Part shown: piece after piece, positions 20,876 through 31,890 of the stretch | Layout of the letters: every line of letters begins with the position of its first letter | How positions within the stretch are numbered: position 1 is the stretch's first letter | Assembly: GCA_039707465.1 (NCBI GenBank) | Contig: CM077643.1 | Location: forward strand, 40,726,105-40,790,104 | Direction: 5' to 3' | Origin: Rhabdophis nuchalis | Lineage: Eukaryota > Chordata > Lepidosauria > Squamata > Natricidae | Length of the DNA stretch: 64,000 nt | Notes under the pieces: model-generated | Databases searched by the model: none | Seen by the model: the letters and a program-made list of their open reading frames with translations, nothing else | Told to the model about the DNA's origin: nothing | Program-made: the position numbers and the translations under genes

Positions 20876-20941
20876 CAGTAGAACATCATCTCCCCAATGG
20901 CCCAACCCTTGCCGCTCTTTCACAAGGACATGGCTATAGTT

Positions 20942-21317
20942 CAGGCATGTCAAACTCAATTTCATTGAGGGCCGCATCAGGGTTGTGTTTGACTTCGGGT
21001 GTGTGTGTGTGTGTGAGTGGCCAGGGTGTGTGTGGCCAGCATCACGTCACTTGTGTCAGGAGCATCTGTGGTAGCCTGAACGCTCTTGCCAGCAAAAACA
21101 GGCCCCGTAGCTCCATTTTCAGCTGTGACTGCCTCCTGCAACCCTCTGCCAGTGAAAACGAAGCTTGGTGGGGTGCACGTGGCCCTCACAAGTTCCATTT
21201 TTGCTGGCAGAGGCACCGCGGGCCAGTCCTTCACTATTTCCAGGGGGCCTCTTCAGGCCAGATCTAAGCACCCTGTGGGCCACATCCGGCCCCCAGGCCT
21301 TGAGTTAGATACTCCTG
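20942..21317. mobile_element. hAT element (GTGTCAAACTC family)
   Basis: It is flanked by CTATAGTT at 20934-20941 and 21318-21325 (perfect). It starts CAGGCATGTCAAACTC and ends GAGTTAGATACTCCTG. It includes a short GT repeat near 21000. Confidence 0.9.
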
Positions 21318-22219
21318 CTATAGTTGGATTGTCAATCAGAGCCTGTGAGATGGCTATATTCGTTGTAGTTTTGTTTTTCTTTTATCTTGACTGTCAGTTA
21401 TGGATTAAAAAAAAACAAAAACTATTGTGAGCTTCCCAAAGCTACCATGCTGAGTTGGGTGGGCATATTAATTGAATTAAACGAACAAATAAGCAAGGAA
21501 GCCCTGGGTATTCATTCCTCAGCGGGAGTTTGACACTCTGGATGCAGAACTGATTGGCATCAAAACAAAAGAGGGGAAGGCAGATTTGAAAATAAGCAGT
21601 TTGCTGGATTACACACAAATTCAGCTCCTGCAGCGCTATATTCCCAGTAGCCGAGTAGACGCAGATGCGGAAACTCCTAGCAAGGCATCAAATCTGGATG
21701 ATACGCTGTCTGCAGGCTACAGATCCCGTCTCTCGCGTTGATCTCTGCCTAGGTAGCAATTGTGCAGATTGACCTTTATTTCTTTTTGCATAATCCAAAA
21801 TATTTTGTCATCCTCATCTTCATTCCCGATGCCCTGCTGGAAACTTCTGCGGTTTATACTGCCTGTCCCAAGGATCATTAGGAAAGCTGCTGTGTCACCT
21901 TTTGGGTATTATGTGCCAACGATCTGCTTGCAATTCTGTTCCAAGTGTTTTTGCAGATCTCACCTCAGAGTAGATTATGTTTGGCTATGGAGCTTTGCTG
22001 CCACCTGCTGCATAACCATCATGCTCCATCTTTTCATCAGCAGGCTGGTCATGGAAAATCGGGCAAGGAGATTTTATTAATATGAATTTCTTGGCCTCTA
22101 TCCTTGTGCTTAATGCGCCTCGCGATAGCACTTTAGGGTGGAGATGGAGAATAAGCATTCTATTCTACCCGATAAATCATGATTCTTGAGCTACAATGGA
22201 CGGGTTCACACAATTAATA
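21318..22219. other. No recognised gene
   Basis: There is a retroposon-like 3' tail at about 21430-21490 (GAGTTGGGTGGGCATATTAA). The rest is unassigned. A 106-residue frame at 21760-22080 has no recognisable domain. Confidence 0.35.
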
Positions 22220-22227
22220 ATCTAGGT

Positions 22228-22626
22228 CAGTGATGGCGAGCCTTTTTCGCCTTGGGTGCCAAAAGCACACACGCTTGCGCTATTGTGCGTGCTCATGTGC
22301 CCACACCCATAATTTAATGCCTCCCATGTCGTGTCCCCTGAGCATGCACGCGTGACAACCCCTGCTGCCCCGCGCATATGCACATTTTTTGGAGCCTGGG
22401 GAGGGCAAAAAAAGGCCCAACACACAAACCGGAAGTTCAGGAATGGACTTCCAGGTTGCCCGTTTTTCTCCCTCTGGAGGCTTCAGGAGGGCAAAAACTG
22501 GCTGAAAATCAAGGCCAAAAATCAGCTGACCAGCATGCTCATGTGCGCTGGAGCTGACAGGGCAACACTTCGCTGCCATCAGAAATGGCTTCACGTGCCA
22601 CCTGTGCCAGAGGTTTGCCATCTTGG
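22228..22626. mobile_element. hAT element (CAGTGATGGCGAGCC family)
   Basis: It is flanked by ATCTAGGT at 22220-22227 and 22627-22634 (perfect). It is in the same family as 20365-20875 and 62367-62858. Confidence 0.93.
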
Positions 22627-22689
22627 ATCTAGGTCATGATTTGAAGCAGAACCTATACAGGTAGCTAAGCCCTCAAGCCCTATCCAACA

Positions 22690-23674
22690 AAATGGAATTT
22701 AATGGGGAGAAAAACAAGGTTTTACACCTGGGCAGGAAAAAAAAAAATCAAAGTTACAAGTACAGATTAGGTGAAACCTGGCTCAAAAACAGTAACTATG
22801 AGGGGGACCTTGGAGTCTTAGTGGATGATCACTTAAACATGAGCCAGGAGTGTGGGGCAGCAGCCAAAAAAACTACTACAATCCTTGGTTATATAAACAG
22901 TCATAGAATCAAAATCATGTGAAGTATTAGTATTGTTTTATAAAGCCTTAGTAAGACTATCCCACGAAATACCCCGTTTTCCCGAAAATAAGACCTCCCT
23001 GGATAATAATCCCAATTGGGCTTTTGAGCGCATGCGCTAAAATAAGACCTCCCCGAAAATATTGTAACACAGCAGCAGCCATGAGGTGACCATGCTCGCC
23101 ACCTCCTGCACCTCAAAAATAATAAGACCTCTCCAAAAATAAGGCCAAGTTCTTATTTCGGGGATCAAAAGAAAATAAGACCCTGTCTTATTTTTGGGGA
23201 AACACGGTGCTCCATCCAGTTTGATCACATTACAAAAAAGATGTTGAGACTTTAGAAAAAATGCAAAGAAGAGCAACTAAGATTATTAAAGGCCTGGAAA
23301 ATAAAACATGAAGAACAGTTGCAAGATTTGGGTTTGGCCAGCCTAGAAAAAAGAAAAACTAGGGACGGACATGATAGCAGTATTCCAGTATTTGAGACTG
23401 AGGCGGTCAATTTATTTTCCAAAGCATCAGAGGGTAGAACAAGAAACAATGGATGGAAAGTAATCCAGGATAGAAGCAACCTGGAATTGAGGAGAAACTT
23501 CCTAACAGTGAGGACAATTAATCAGCAGAAAAAGCTTGCCTTCAGATGTTGTGGGTATTTCATCACTGGAAGGTTTTTAAGAAGAGACTGGACAGTGGCA
23601 TAGGATTTCCTGCTTGAGCAGAGGGCTGGACAAGAAGATCTTCAAGGTCCCTTCCAGCTCTATTCTGATGCACT
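22690..23674 (+). mobile_element. CR1 LINE 3' fragment, split by mariner-like MITE
   Basis: The frame reads KNKVLHLGRKKKNQSYKYRL, DLGVLVDDHLNMSQE, and after the insert (22970-23207) SLEKRKTRDGHDSSIPVF and [17 protein letters not shown]. The 3' end is TTCCAGCTCTATTCTGATGC, a CR1 terminus. Confidence 0.88.
22970..23207. mobile_element. MITE with GAAAATAAGAC terminal repeats
   Basis: The ends CCCCGTTTTCCCGAAAATAA and TTATTTTTGGGGAAACACGG are inverted repeats. It sits inside the CR1 at 22690-23674. A second copy is at 32589-32839, where TA duplications are clearer. Confidence 0.85.
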
Positions 23675-23894
23675 CGGGAGGTTTGGGGAAAAAATATTGG
23701 GGAGGTATATGTTTACATGTTATGTTAATAGGGAATTTTAACTCTCCTCAAATAGACTTCGTTAAAAACATTCCACTCATAGTGAAGTTAAATTTCTAGG
23801 TGAACCAACAGCCTAAATCTCAGAAGTTTACCATGAATTCCTTGATACAGGAAGTAAGGTTAATTTAAATCCAAGTGGTGTATAGCATCTAGTC

Positions 23895-24079
23895 CAGAGG
23901 TCTCATTCTCGCGGCCCGCGGGCCAATTGAGGCCCGCAGGACAGTATCTTGTGGCCCCCCACCGTGATATGAAAGTATAATATTAGTATTAATATTAATA
24001 TAAGGAATCCCTTATGCGGCCCAGCCTCACCCAGCCTCTGCCTCCAGCTGCCCCCAGGTAAATTGAGTTTGAGACCCTG
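23895..24079. mobile_element. hAT MITE
   Basis: It is flanked by ATCTAGTC at 23887-23894 and 24080-24087 (perfect). It starts CAGAGGTCTCATTCTC and ends TTGAGTTTGAGACCCTG. Confidence 0.95.
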
Positions 24080-24087
24080 ATCTAGTC

Positions 24088-24651
24088 TGTGTAGCAACTC
24101 TTGAACCAATTAGAAACTAATCACAATACATAAATGTAGATACAGTATGCATTACAGTAAGTGTATGTGGCTTTATACACACTTACATGGCAATTCACTA
24201 ACAGTAACATTTCATAAGCAGGAATAAAAAATAAACAGAGGAAAGTTTGAAATAAAAGGGGCCAAGTCAGTGCAAAAAAAAAATCTGCATTGCATAATAC
24301 TGTATAATACCAATAAGACAGAAATTGAGCCAGAACATAAACTGCAAATGAGGAATTGCATGATTACTGACATGATTAATAGGGTGTGCATCACTTTGGA
24401 AATAATTTAGAAAATACGCAGTGTGTAGTTTTCTTCTGCAGCTGCAGTATAATCTTGGGGAGAAAAATGCGACTGCTTTCAATGGTTGCATAAGAAACAT
24501 AATTAGAGTTGGGGGAGTTTGTGAAAAGGCACCAAGAAATTTTTTAACTGAAGAAAGAGTTGAATTTTGGTTTCCCACATTTTCTCATGAGGTTTCAGCT
24601 AGAAAGTAAAGTGTTTCAAAGTGTTTCAATCTACATGCATCACATGCCTTT
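24088..24651. other. No recognised gene or repeat
   Basis: AT-rich DNA with short ORFs only. Confidence 0.4.
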
Positions 24652-25118
24652 CAGGGGTGGGTTCCTGCCAGTTCTAAATTCTTCTATAGAAGAGGTTCCA
24701 CAAATCTACAGAGCCGTTTAGAACCGGTTCCAGCTCCCTCCCCTCGCCTATCATCAAGATGAAGGAAGAGCGAGCGGAGGAATTCTGGGACTGGAAGTCA
24801 GCAAGTCTCAAAGCTGTCAAATTTGAACACCCTAGGTTTTTTTTAGGGTTAGGGGTGCAAGGGTTAGGGGTGCAAGCGTCTTGTAACTTGACAGCTTTAA
24901 GATTTGCGTGCTTTAAATTCCAGAGTTTCTGAGCCAACATTTTGGTTGCTAAGCAAGAGCGTTGTTAAGTGAGTTTCACCCCATTTTACATGTTGGCCAC
25001 TCCCACCCAGTCACATGGCTGGCAAGCCACTCCCACCCAGTCACATGGCTGGCAAGGCACTCCCAAAGCAGGCCACACCTACAGAAGAAGTTCTAAAAAA
25101 ATTTGAAACCCACCAATG
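24652..25118. mobile_element. hAT element with perfect TSD
   Basis: It is flanked by ATGCCTTT at 24644-24651 and 25119-25126. The ends are CAGGGGTGGGTTCC and GAAACCCACCAATG. The interior has a 15-bp duplication GGTTAGGGGTGCAAG and two ACTCCCACCCAGTCACATGG units. Confidence 0.93.
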
Positions 25119-25126
25119 ATGCCTTT

Positions 25127-26280
25127 CCATTGTTTTTGACATCTGCGCTGAAACAAATGTGTGTTTTTTTTAATTCTATGGGAAAAAAACAAACCCTAGA
25201 ATAATCCACTATTTGAGAACTACGGAATTAGTTCAATATTCATATTATTCCTCAAGAGATGCTTCAAACCTTTTCACCGATAATTGTGTCAAAGGAAAAC
25301 TTGGTACTACATTCAACTATCCAACTGAGGATACTGAAAGTGACCTTTCAAGGACAACTCAAGCTACAAATAAATAAAATTCCAGACATGGAGATAACTT
25401 TATTACTTGGAAATGTTTCCTTAAGGGGACAAAAAACACTTACCAATTATAATAAACACATCAGCTTAACAGCTGAATACTGAACATGCTTTTACATCCT
25501 TGGAGAATTAAACTGGCTTATTCAAAGACTAAACAGGTTGAAGAATAATTCCTTCAGCACAGCATAGTCCTCAAGCGTGACCCCCGTCTCACCCTTTCTC
25601 TCCTGCGTATCTGAATTTGTTTTAAAGGTTATTTGACTGCCAGCCCACAAATGTTGAACACGCTGTAAGAAAGGACTTTTTGACTTTAGATTGCTTGTGT
25701 ATTGCCTGCTCTGTTAAAATAAAGACAACCTTTTTGCAAAAGGAGAACACAACAAGGAACAGGTAAGCTTAAAACTTTATCCCCCACCCCCACCCCCCCA
25801 TTGTGTGACAACTTATTCTGCCTGAAGGTTTCTTTCAGTGGAGGTTGTGCTGACCAGAGAGAGACGGTTGCGAGAGAAACTCAACACTAAAATCCAGATG
25901 TTTGCCTGCAGGGAGAAGTATGTCCATTTCAAGAAAATCTAAACTAGCTCCAGATTCAAAGCTCTTCGGGGCAGATAGCAGCAGATGAGTTGCTTAGCAG
26001 AAAGCCCTGGGGGTTAGCAGCAACTTCCCATAGACTGGACTGCACAGAATGAACTTTCAAGGACACCTACTGATTCTCCATACAGATCACGTTAAAGCAA
26101 ATATGCCTTCATTCCAAGGCTTCAGTATGGAAGTTCTGTTTGCCAGCATGTGGCCATTGTTGAAACAAGAACAGGTGCCTGAGAAGCTTGTTTCAATCAG
26201 TTAATACCGTCCTGGTTAAATATAAGACAAATCAACCAACAGAATGACTTCTTTGCATATCCTTGTCTTGGCGCTGAATA
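25127..26280. other. No recognised gene
   Basis: Unique-looking sequence. No exon is recognised. Confidence 0.4.
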
Positions 26281-26530
26281 GCAGTAGCAATAGCACTTAA
26301 GATATATACTGCTTCACAGGGCTTTATATACTGTTTCACAGGGCTTTTACAGCCCTCTCTAAGCTGTTTTACAGAGTCAGCATAGTGCCCCCAACAATCT
26401 GGGTCCTCATTTTACCGACCTCAGAAGGATGGAAGGCTGAGTCAACCTTGAGATGGTCAGGATCGAACTGCTGGCAGTTGGCAGAATTAGCCTGCAATAC
26501 TGCATTGTAACCAATGCGCCACCATGGCTC
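26281..26530 (-). mobile_element. Sauria-type SINE
   Basis: On the minus strand it runs from an A-box (GCATTGGTTACAATGCAGTA), through GATCCTGACCATCTC, CCTTCCATCCTTCTGAGGTC and GACCCAGATTGTTGGGGGC, to a tail near AGTGCTATTGCTACTGC. A short internal duplication lies near the tail. Confidence 0.9.
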
Positions 26531-27387
26531 TTCAATACAAACATTCTTAACCACATACTCATATACCACAGCTGGGGGTAGAGAGGAAGAAATATTAACC
26601 AAGTCAATTCTCTGTGGCAGAGGCAAGCACATCTATATAGAGCCAAAGAACCTGATTCCCAATGGCTGGAAGACCTTTTAAGGAAACGGGCAAACCACAA
26701 GCAAGCAGGGGAGGAGATGGCTGCTTACTGGCCAGCACCTGACTTTTAACATCTTTGGAAGAAAATATGACATTATTTTTTGCCCATACACAAAATGCTA
26801 ATGGAAAACACAAGCAATGCTATGGTCCGTGAGTTCCCCGTTATATACATCAAAACTTAGGCAGGGTTCAGAAAAGAATGACAAGTAATTCCTAGTTTTC
26901 ATGAGAATATAAAGAAAGCTTTAAGAAGGGGATAAAAGAGATATTTTATACAAAACTAAACTGCTCTAAGCCTGCTTCATAAGCCAATTGAACTGTATTC
27001 TACTTATCAGTTAAGGTCATATACTACAGCCTTTGCAAGGAAATGCCCTGTTTTTCTAAAGCTTTTCAAACTTATCAGATAAACTTGTAGTTTGTCAACA
27101 TAATCAGTGGTTAAGGCAGACTAGCCAGCTATGTCAAGTGGCCATTGAGTCTTCCTCCTTGAGGACAAATTTTGATTAATCAAAAATATTGTCAAAGTGA
27201 CTTTGTGGTACAAAAAGAATGTAATGTCAGAAAACATTCCGTGAGAATCTTGTGTCTTAGGAAACAGAAGTACAAGGAAAGGAAACAGATGAAAAACAAT
27301 GGTGGGCAGGATTTCTTGGCTTTGTGATATGCTGATGGAAGCTGCTGCAAGAATCCACATGCCTTGAAATATTGACAAAAATGAGAT
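26531..27387. other. Downstream of TMX1; nothing recognised
   Basis: No coding exon or clear repeat. A weak open frame (27121-27378, minus) has no known domain. Confidence 0.4.
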
Positions 27388-27393
27388 TTTATT
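27388..27393 (-). terminator. Candidate TMX1 polyadenylation signal AATAAA
   Basis: This is the first clear AATAAA on the minus strand after the TMX1 stop that I found, about 0.94 kb downstream. No transcript evidence is available, so it is only a candidate. Confidence 0.35.
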
Positions 27394-28331
27394 AAAGATC
27401 TAAGAAAAAAGTTTCCCCCAGGGAAAGAAACTGACAACTATGCTAACGATGGCATCCTTCCCTATTGGATTATCTAATAAACCTCTAAGACTTAGTTTTT
27501 AAGATATTAGGACTAAGATAACTAAACTAACTTTACATGATTTCTTCTTTTTCCTGCCAAATAGTTGCGTATGAAGCTTGATGTCCCCTAATCAAGCAAC
27601 ATTGGGGAACAGGTTGGAGTTCAGGCTAGGCAAAAGGGATGCTTGGGCTCTTTCGCTTTTGAACAAAAGCCTCTCATGTAACAACCTCACATAACAAGCA
27701 ATTTAAAACAGAAACCAACCCCCTCCCCCTTTGCTATGGGATCCATTTTTTTTGAGAGAATTAGCTGCTGTTCAAAAATCTGGGCTTCAACTCTTGCTGG
27801 GTATTCAAAATTAGCTAGAAGGGGTCTTTTAAAAAAAATTATTATTAGTCTGAACGAAAAGGCTTTTTGTAATTTTGCATTTGTAAAAACCAAGCCAGCT
27901 GTAGAAGTAACTTCTTGAGTTAGGATCCAAACAAGTAATAGAAGAAAACATTTTTTCCTCCTGGGTTATTTCTACATGGAGAGAAAGGCTTCATCAGAAG
28001 GAATCATCTGGTTTTGGGCCCAATGTTTGTCCTGCCATTGCAGACTGGCAACTCATCCAAATTCTGGAATTCACTGTGCCATAGGCAAATTAACCCTTTG
28101 TACCTCCCAAACCTGTTCCAGGGAGACAGATAAAAGCATTTCCGTTGCCACGCTTTAAACTTGTCCCACTGAAAGATTCAGAAACAATTTTTCACCATCT
28201 CAAAACGATTCTGAGTCTTGGTTCTCTTGGGAGGTAGAAGAGGAGGACTTCCCCACCTCTCCTGCCCACCTGCCTATTTGATCATTAGGCATCTACCCAG
28301 GATCTCCAGAAGATGAGCCTGCTGGCAAGAG

Positions 28332-28492
28332 CTATGACTGCTCTGCTTCCGAAGCTGGCTTTGCGACACGTTGCCTCACTGGATTTGGTGGAGGAACAGG
28401 GTACCATGGATCTCCGTGGTCCATCCCACCATCGACTCCGTCAAGTCCTTCACTTTTTTTCCCCGAATGCTGAGCAGATTCTAGGAGCTTTC
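28332..28492 (-). CDS. TMX1: TMX1 exon 8 (terminal), C-terminal cytosolic tail
   Basis: The acceptor is TTTTCTTCTGTTTTTAG. It encodes RKLLESAQHSGKKSEG at its start and NPVRQRVAKPASEAEQS at its end, then TAG. KLLESAQ and the xxxRQRxxxPSxxxxxS end match the mammalian tail. The middle is Gly/Asp/Pro-rich (DGVDGGMDHGDPWYPVPPP) instead of the long acidic run known from mammals. Confidence 0.9.
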
Positions 28493-31400
28493 CTAAAAAC
28501 AGAAGAAAATTCGGCATTCCCATTTATCTCCTTAGATGGTAAAGAAGCAGGGTGAACAATCTGCACGTATGGTATGAACGTGACTACTGCTATCCATTCT
28601 GTTCAAATAGCTTTAATAGTATCTCCTGAGTTCCCAGAAATCATGCTGCCCCCCTTTTAACACAAAGGTTGGATTGCAATTATCATTAACCTCAACTAGC
28701 AAATCTTAGGTTAAGACTGTGGAAGATAATAAACCAACTTAATATGGAGCTCCAGTTTAGAAGCAATCATTTCAAAAACAAAATCTGTGTGGGATTTTAG
28801 TTTCATTAATGCAAGTAGTATTACATTCCAGCTCTGCAGAAGTCATGCAGCAAAAAGAAACTTGCAGAGTACCATTGAGTGTTTTTAAAGCAGAGAATAA
28901 ACATTGATTTGGTTTTAAATTCATATGCCAGTGGAAATCTACTGGTAGGACATTTTCACTGATAAAAATGGATTGAAGACAATCGATTTTCATTAATTTC
29001 CCTCTGCAATTTTGTATAATTACTCTAGAACCGGAGAGTTGGATGACCTTTAGAATAGAGGCCCTGAGGTTATAAAGGGGACAATAAAAATGACTTTGTT
29101 TCCCTTCTGTAAATGAGAGGGGGAAAATACATGCTCCTGGCTTTAGAGAGACAGTTGCTGTAATAGTCAAGTGGCTGGAGCAAAATTAGGCTTCAAATCT
29201 ATCCTTAACTATAGATTGGGTGACTTTGGGCTATTTCTTTTGCACCACTGAATTCCTATAACTTGCTCCTTACATAAAATTAAGATTCCCAAGTACTGAA
29301 TTCATGGAGGAAAAGTAGGATATGAGTCTAAGTAATAAACAAATTACTTCCACTGTGGTTCTGTCTGTGAACAGAGCAGCAAGTCAGGATTCAAACTACT
29401 GCATTGGTAAGATTCTGATATGAATTTTACAAAGCTAGGCAACATATGTAAATCCTACATAAAAGGGGCAGGAAAGAACTGATTGCTAGAGCCCCCTCAT
29501 GATGTCCTAGAGGTGAAATTTACTATAAGACTGACACTTGCTAAAATGTTGCTCTCCAATTGGGTCCTGCCCAAGGGAATTTAGTTATTTCTTCTGATTT
29601 TGTATTCTATTTTGTGAGGAACATCAGCTTTAGGCCTCAGAGAATCACTGTTTAAAGCTGCATAACCTTGCTAGAACCAGAAAATTAAGTTAATTTTTAT
29701 CAAACTTGGGTGAAACTACTCCCTCCTTATCTGCCGTTCATTAACGCATCTTCAGACAAAATCAGAAACATTCTGGCTCTTGCTGAATCCTTACACTGCT
29801 ATTTAAGACACCCAACTAGATATAATAGCACTTCTATCTCCTTTTAAGCAAGCAAGAGAGCCTGCCTCCTTATGTTCTTGCTGGTTTAGGAATAAGAACT
29901 AGGACAGAGCAGAGAGGTACAATTGACCACTGAGAGGTAATATTGAAAGTGGGCAGGGCTAAGAGAAATAGAGTTAAGTGCCATTATTTAATTAACAGAT
30001 AGTTTAATTAAATGTGTTATAATTTTGGAAAAGCTCTGGGTAACATAGTAAGGCAGGAAAATAAAAGGAAAGATAAAACCACACAAAGGGGATAATTTAA
30101 AGACTGGCTCAATGCTTACTCAATGCTTATACTTACTCTGATGAGGGTGCTGGTATGGCCTTTGCTTTTTAGAGGGACACACACAATCGGCCAGAAACAC
30201 CATGATCTGAAAAGAAAACCAACATTCTTCAGTGCTGCATTCAAGCTTTACCTTCTCCTTTTAATTCTGAGTGCAAAGAAACATGTTTACTTACAAGGCC
30301 TAGCAGCAACCCCGAAAACAATGTTACAAATGCAAAAATTGCATAGGATCCCCAGTTTGATATACCAAGGTTTTCTGTGAAATATGTGTGGCATTGCTGA
30401 AAGGGGGAAAAACACAGATTTGAGAATTAGCTGGACAGCAACTCTGTAAGCCGCCTGGAATCACCATGAGTGAGTTGGGCAGCCATATATATATATATTG
30501 AACAAACTTAATCTCCCTTCTGACTTAGAGGAAGATGTGGCACGTACCCTAATCCACATGGAAAGCTGAAATAAGGCAGACATGCTGCTCATCCTGCAAA
30601 GAAACACACAAGCAAAAAAAATAAGGGATAATTCTACGGCCAGACACAAAAAATAAAATTTACAATTAAAGAACTTTAAGGGGATTTCAGTGGTTTAAGC
30701 AGCCCATTTGAGATTCAGCATTCAACTTCTATTAAGGTTGCTCATGCAATTTTCATCTGACTGCAACAGAATCAATTCAACTATAAATGACACCCAATTG
30801 TAAATGATTCCTATTAGAAGAAAAAGTGGGAGACATCTAAAGAAGTCAATGTAGAAGCAAACAGTTTTCATGCGATGCTCAGAAGGAAAAAAGGGCAAAT
30901 ATGGTAATCACATGATGAGCTTGAAACTTGCAAAAGGTTTCCCAAAATAACAACCTAAGGTGGCTGGGGGTATGTTAGAAGAAATAGATTCCAACTCTGT
31001 AGTGAAGAGAAAGGAATGAATTAGGCAACAGGTAAACTAACTTAATTAAGATGTTAGTATTTCCCCCAAAGGGAAACAAAGCCTTTGCAGGCCATCTTTG
31101 TGCTACTAGTGAAATGAAGGAGAAGCCACTCAGATATACAAGGAGAAACCTTTAAATGAACTCAAAATCTCCAAGGCCAGAGAAATTATGTTTTTGGCAG
31201 TCAATGTATGGCAAAGATATTTACAGGGTTTCTGGAAAGATTGTGAGGTCCCCATCCCAAAGACTGCAGGAGAGCAAATGGCCCTATCTTCAAACAAGGA
31301 GGGGAAGAGGAACTGGGGAAATTAAAGAGCTGACAGTTTGATGTTTTACTGGACGGGATTCTCAGACTATTAAACAACTAATAAAATACAGTATGAGTTG

Positions 31401-31817
31401 GATACAAACCCAGTTAAATTCATGTCTTTTATTGACAGAATTACTTACTTAATGCACTGGGGATATGGCTTGGACATAGCAAACTCTAACCTTAGCAAAG
31501 CATTCAAATGCTCTTTTCTTTTCAAACCTAAACACACCCAAATTCCTCTTCAAAGGATTTCTAGCCTCCCTGATCATATTCATTGACTTTCTTTCTCTGA
31601 ACGTATTCTATTTTTTTTTAACTGAGGTGCTCACAACTAGGCCCAGTACATGAGGTAATAGGGGACCAGTGCAGAATAAAATGGAATAACTATCTATGAC
31701 CTATTTTGTTACCCTGAGGTTCTAATGAAAATATGAAATAACTAGACTCAATTGAGATTGTTAACTGTTTTCAGAAATCATTAGTTTAGATCTTAACTTG
31801 ATCTCGACTTCATAAAT

Positions 31818-31890
<73 letters not shown>

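Noticed and set aside
28313..28555. 80-codon plus-strand ORF
   Set aside because: It is antisense to TMX1 exon 8, whose frame and splice site fit the rest of the gene exactly.
28772..29170. 132-codon minus-strand ORF as an extra TMX1 exon
   Set aside because: No similarity to TMX1 and no splice fit. Exon 7 joins exon 8 in phase without it.
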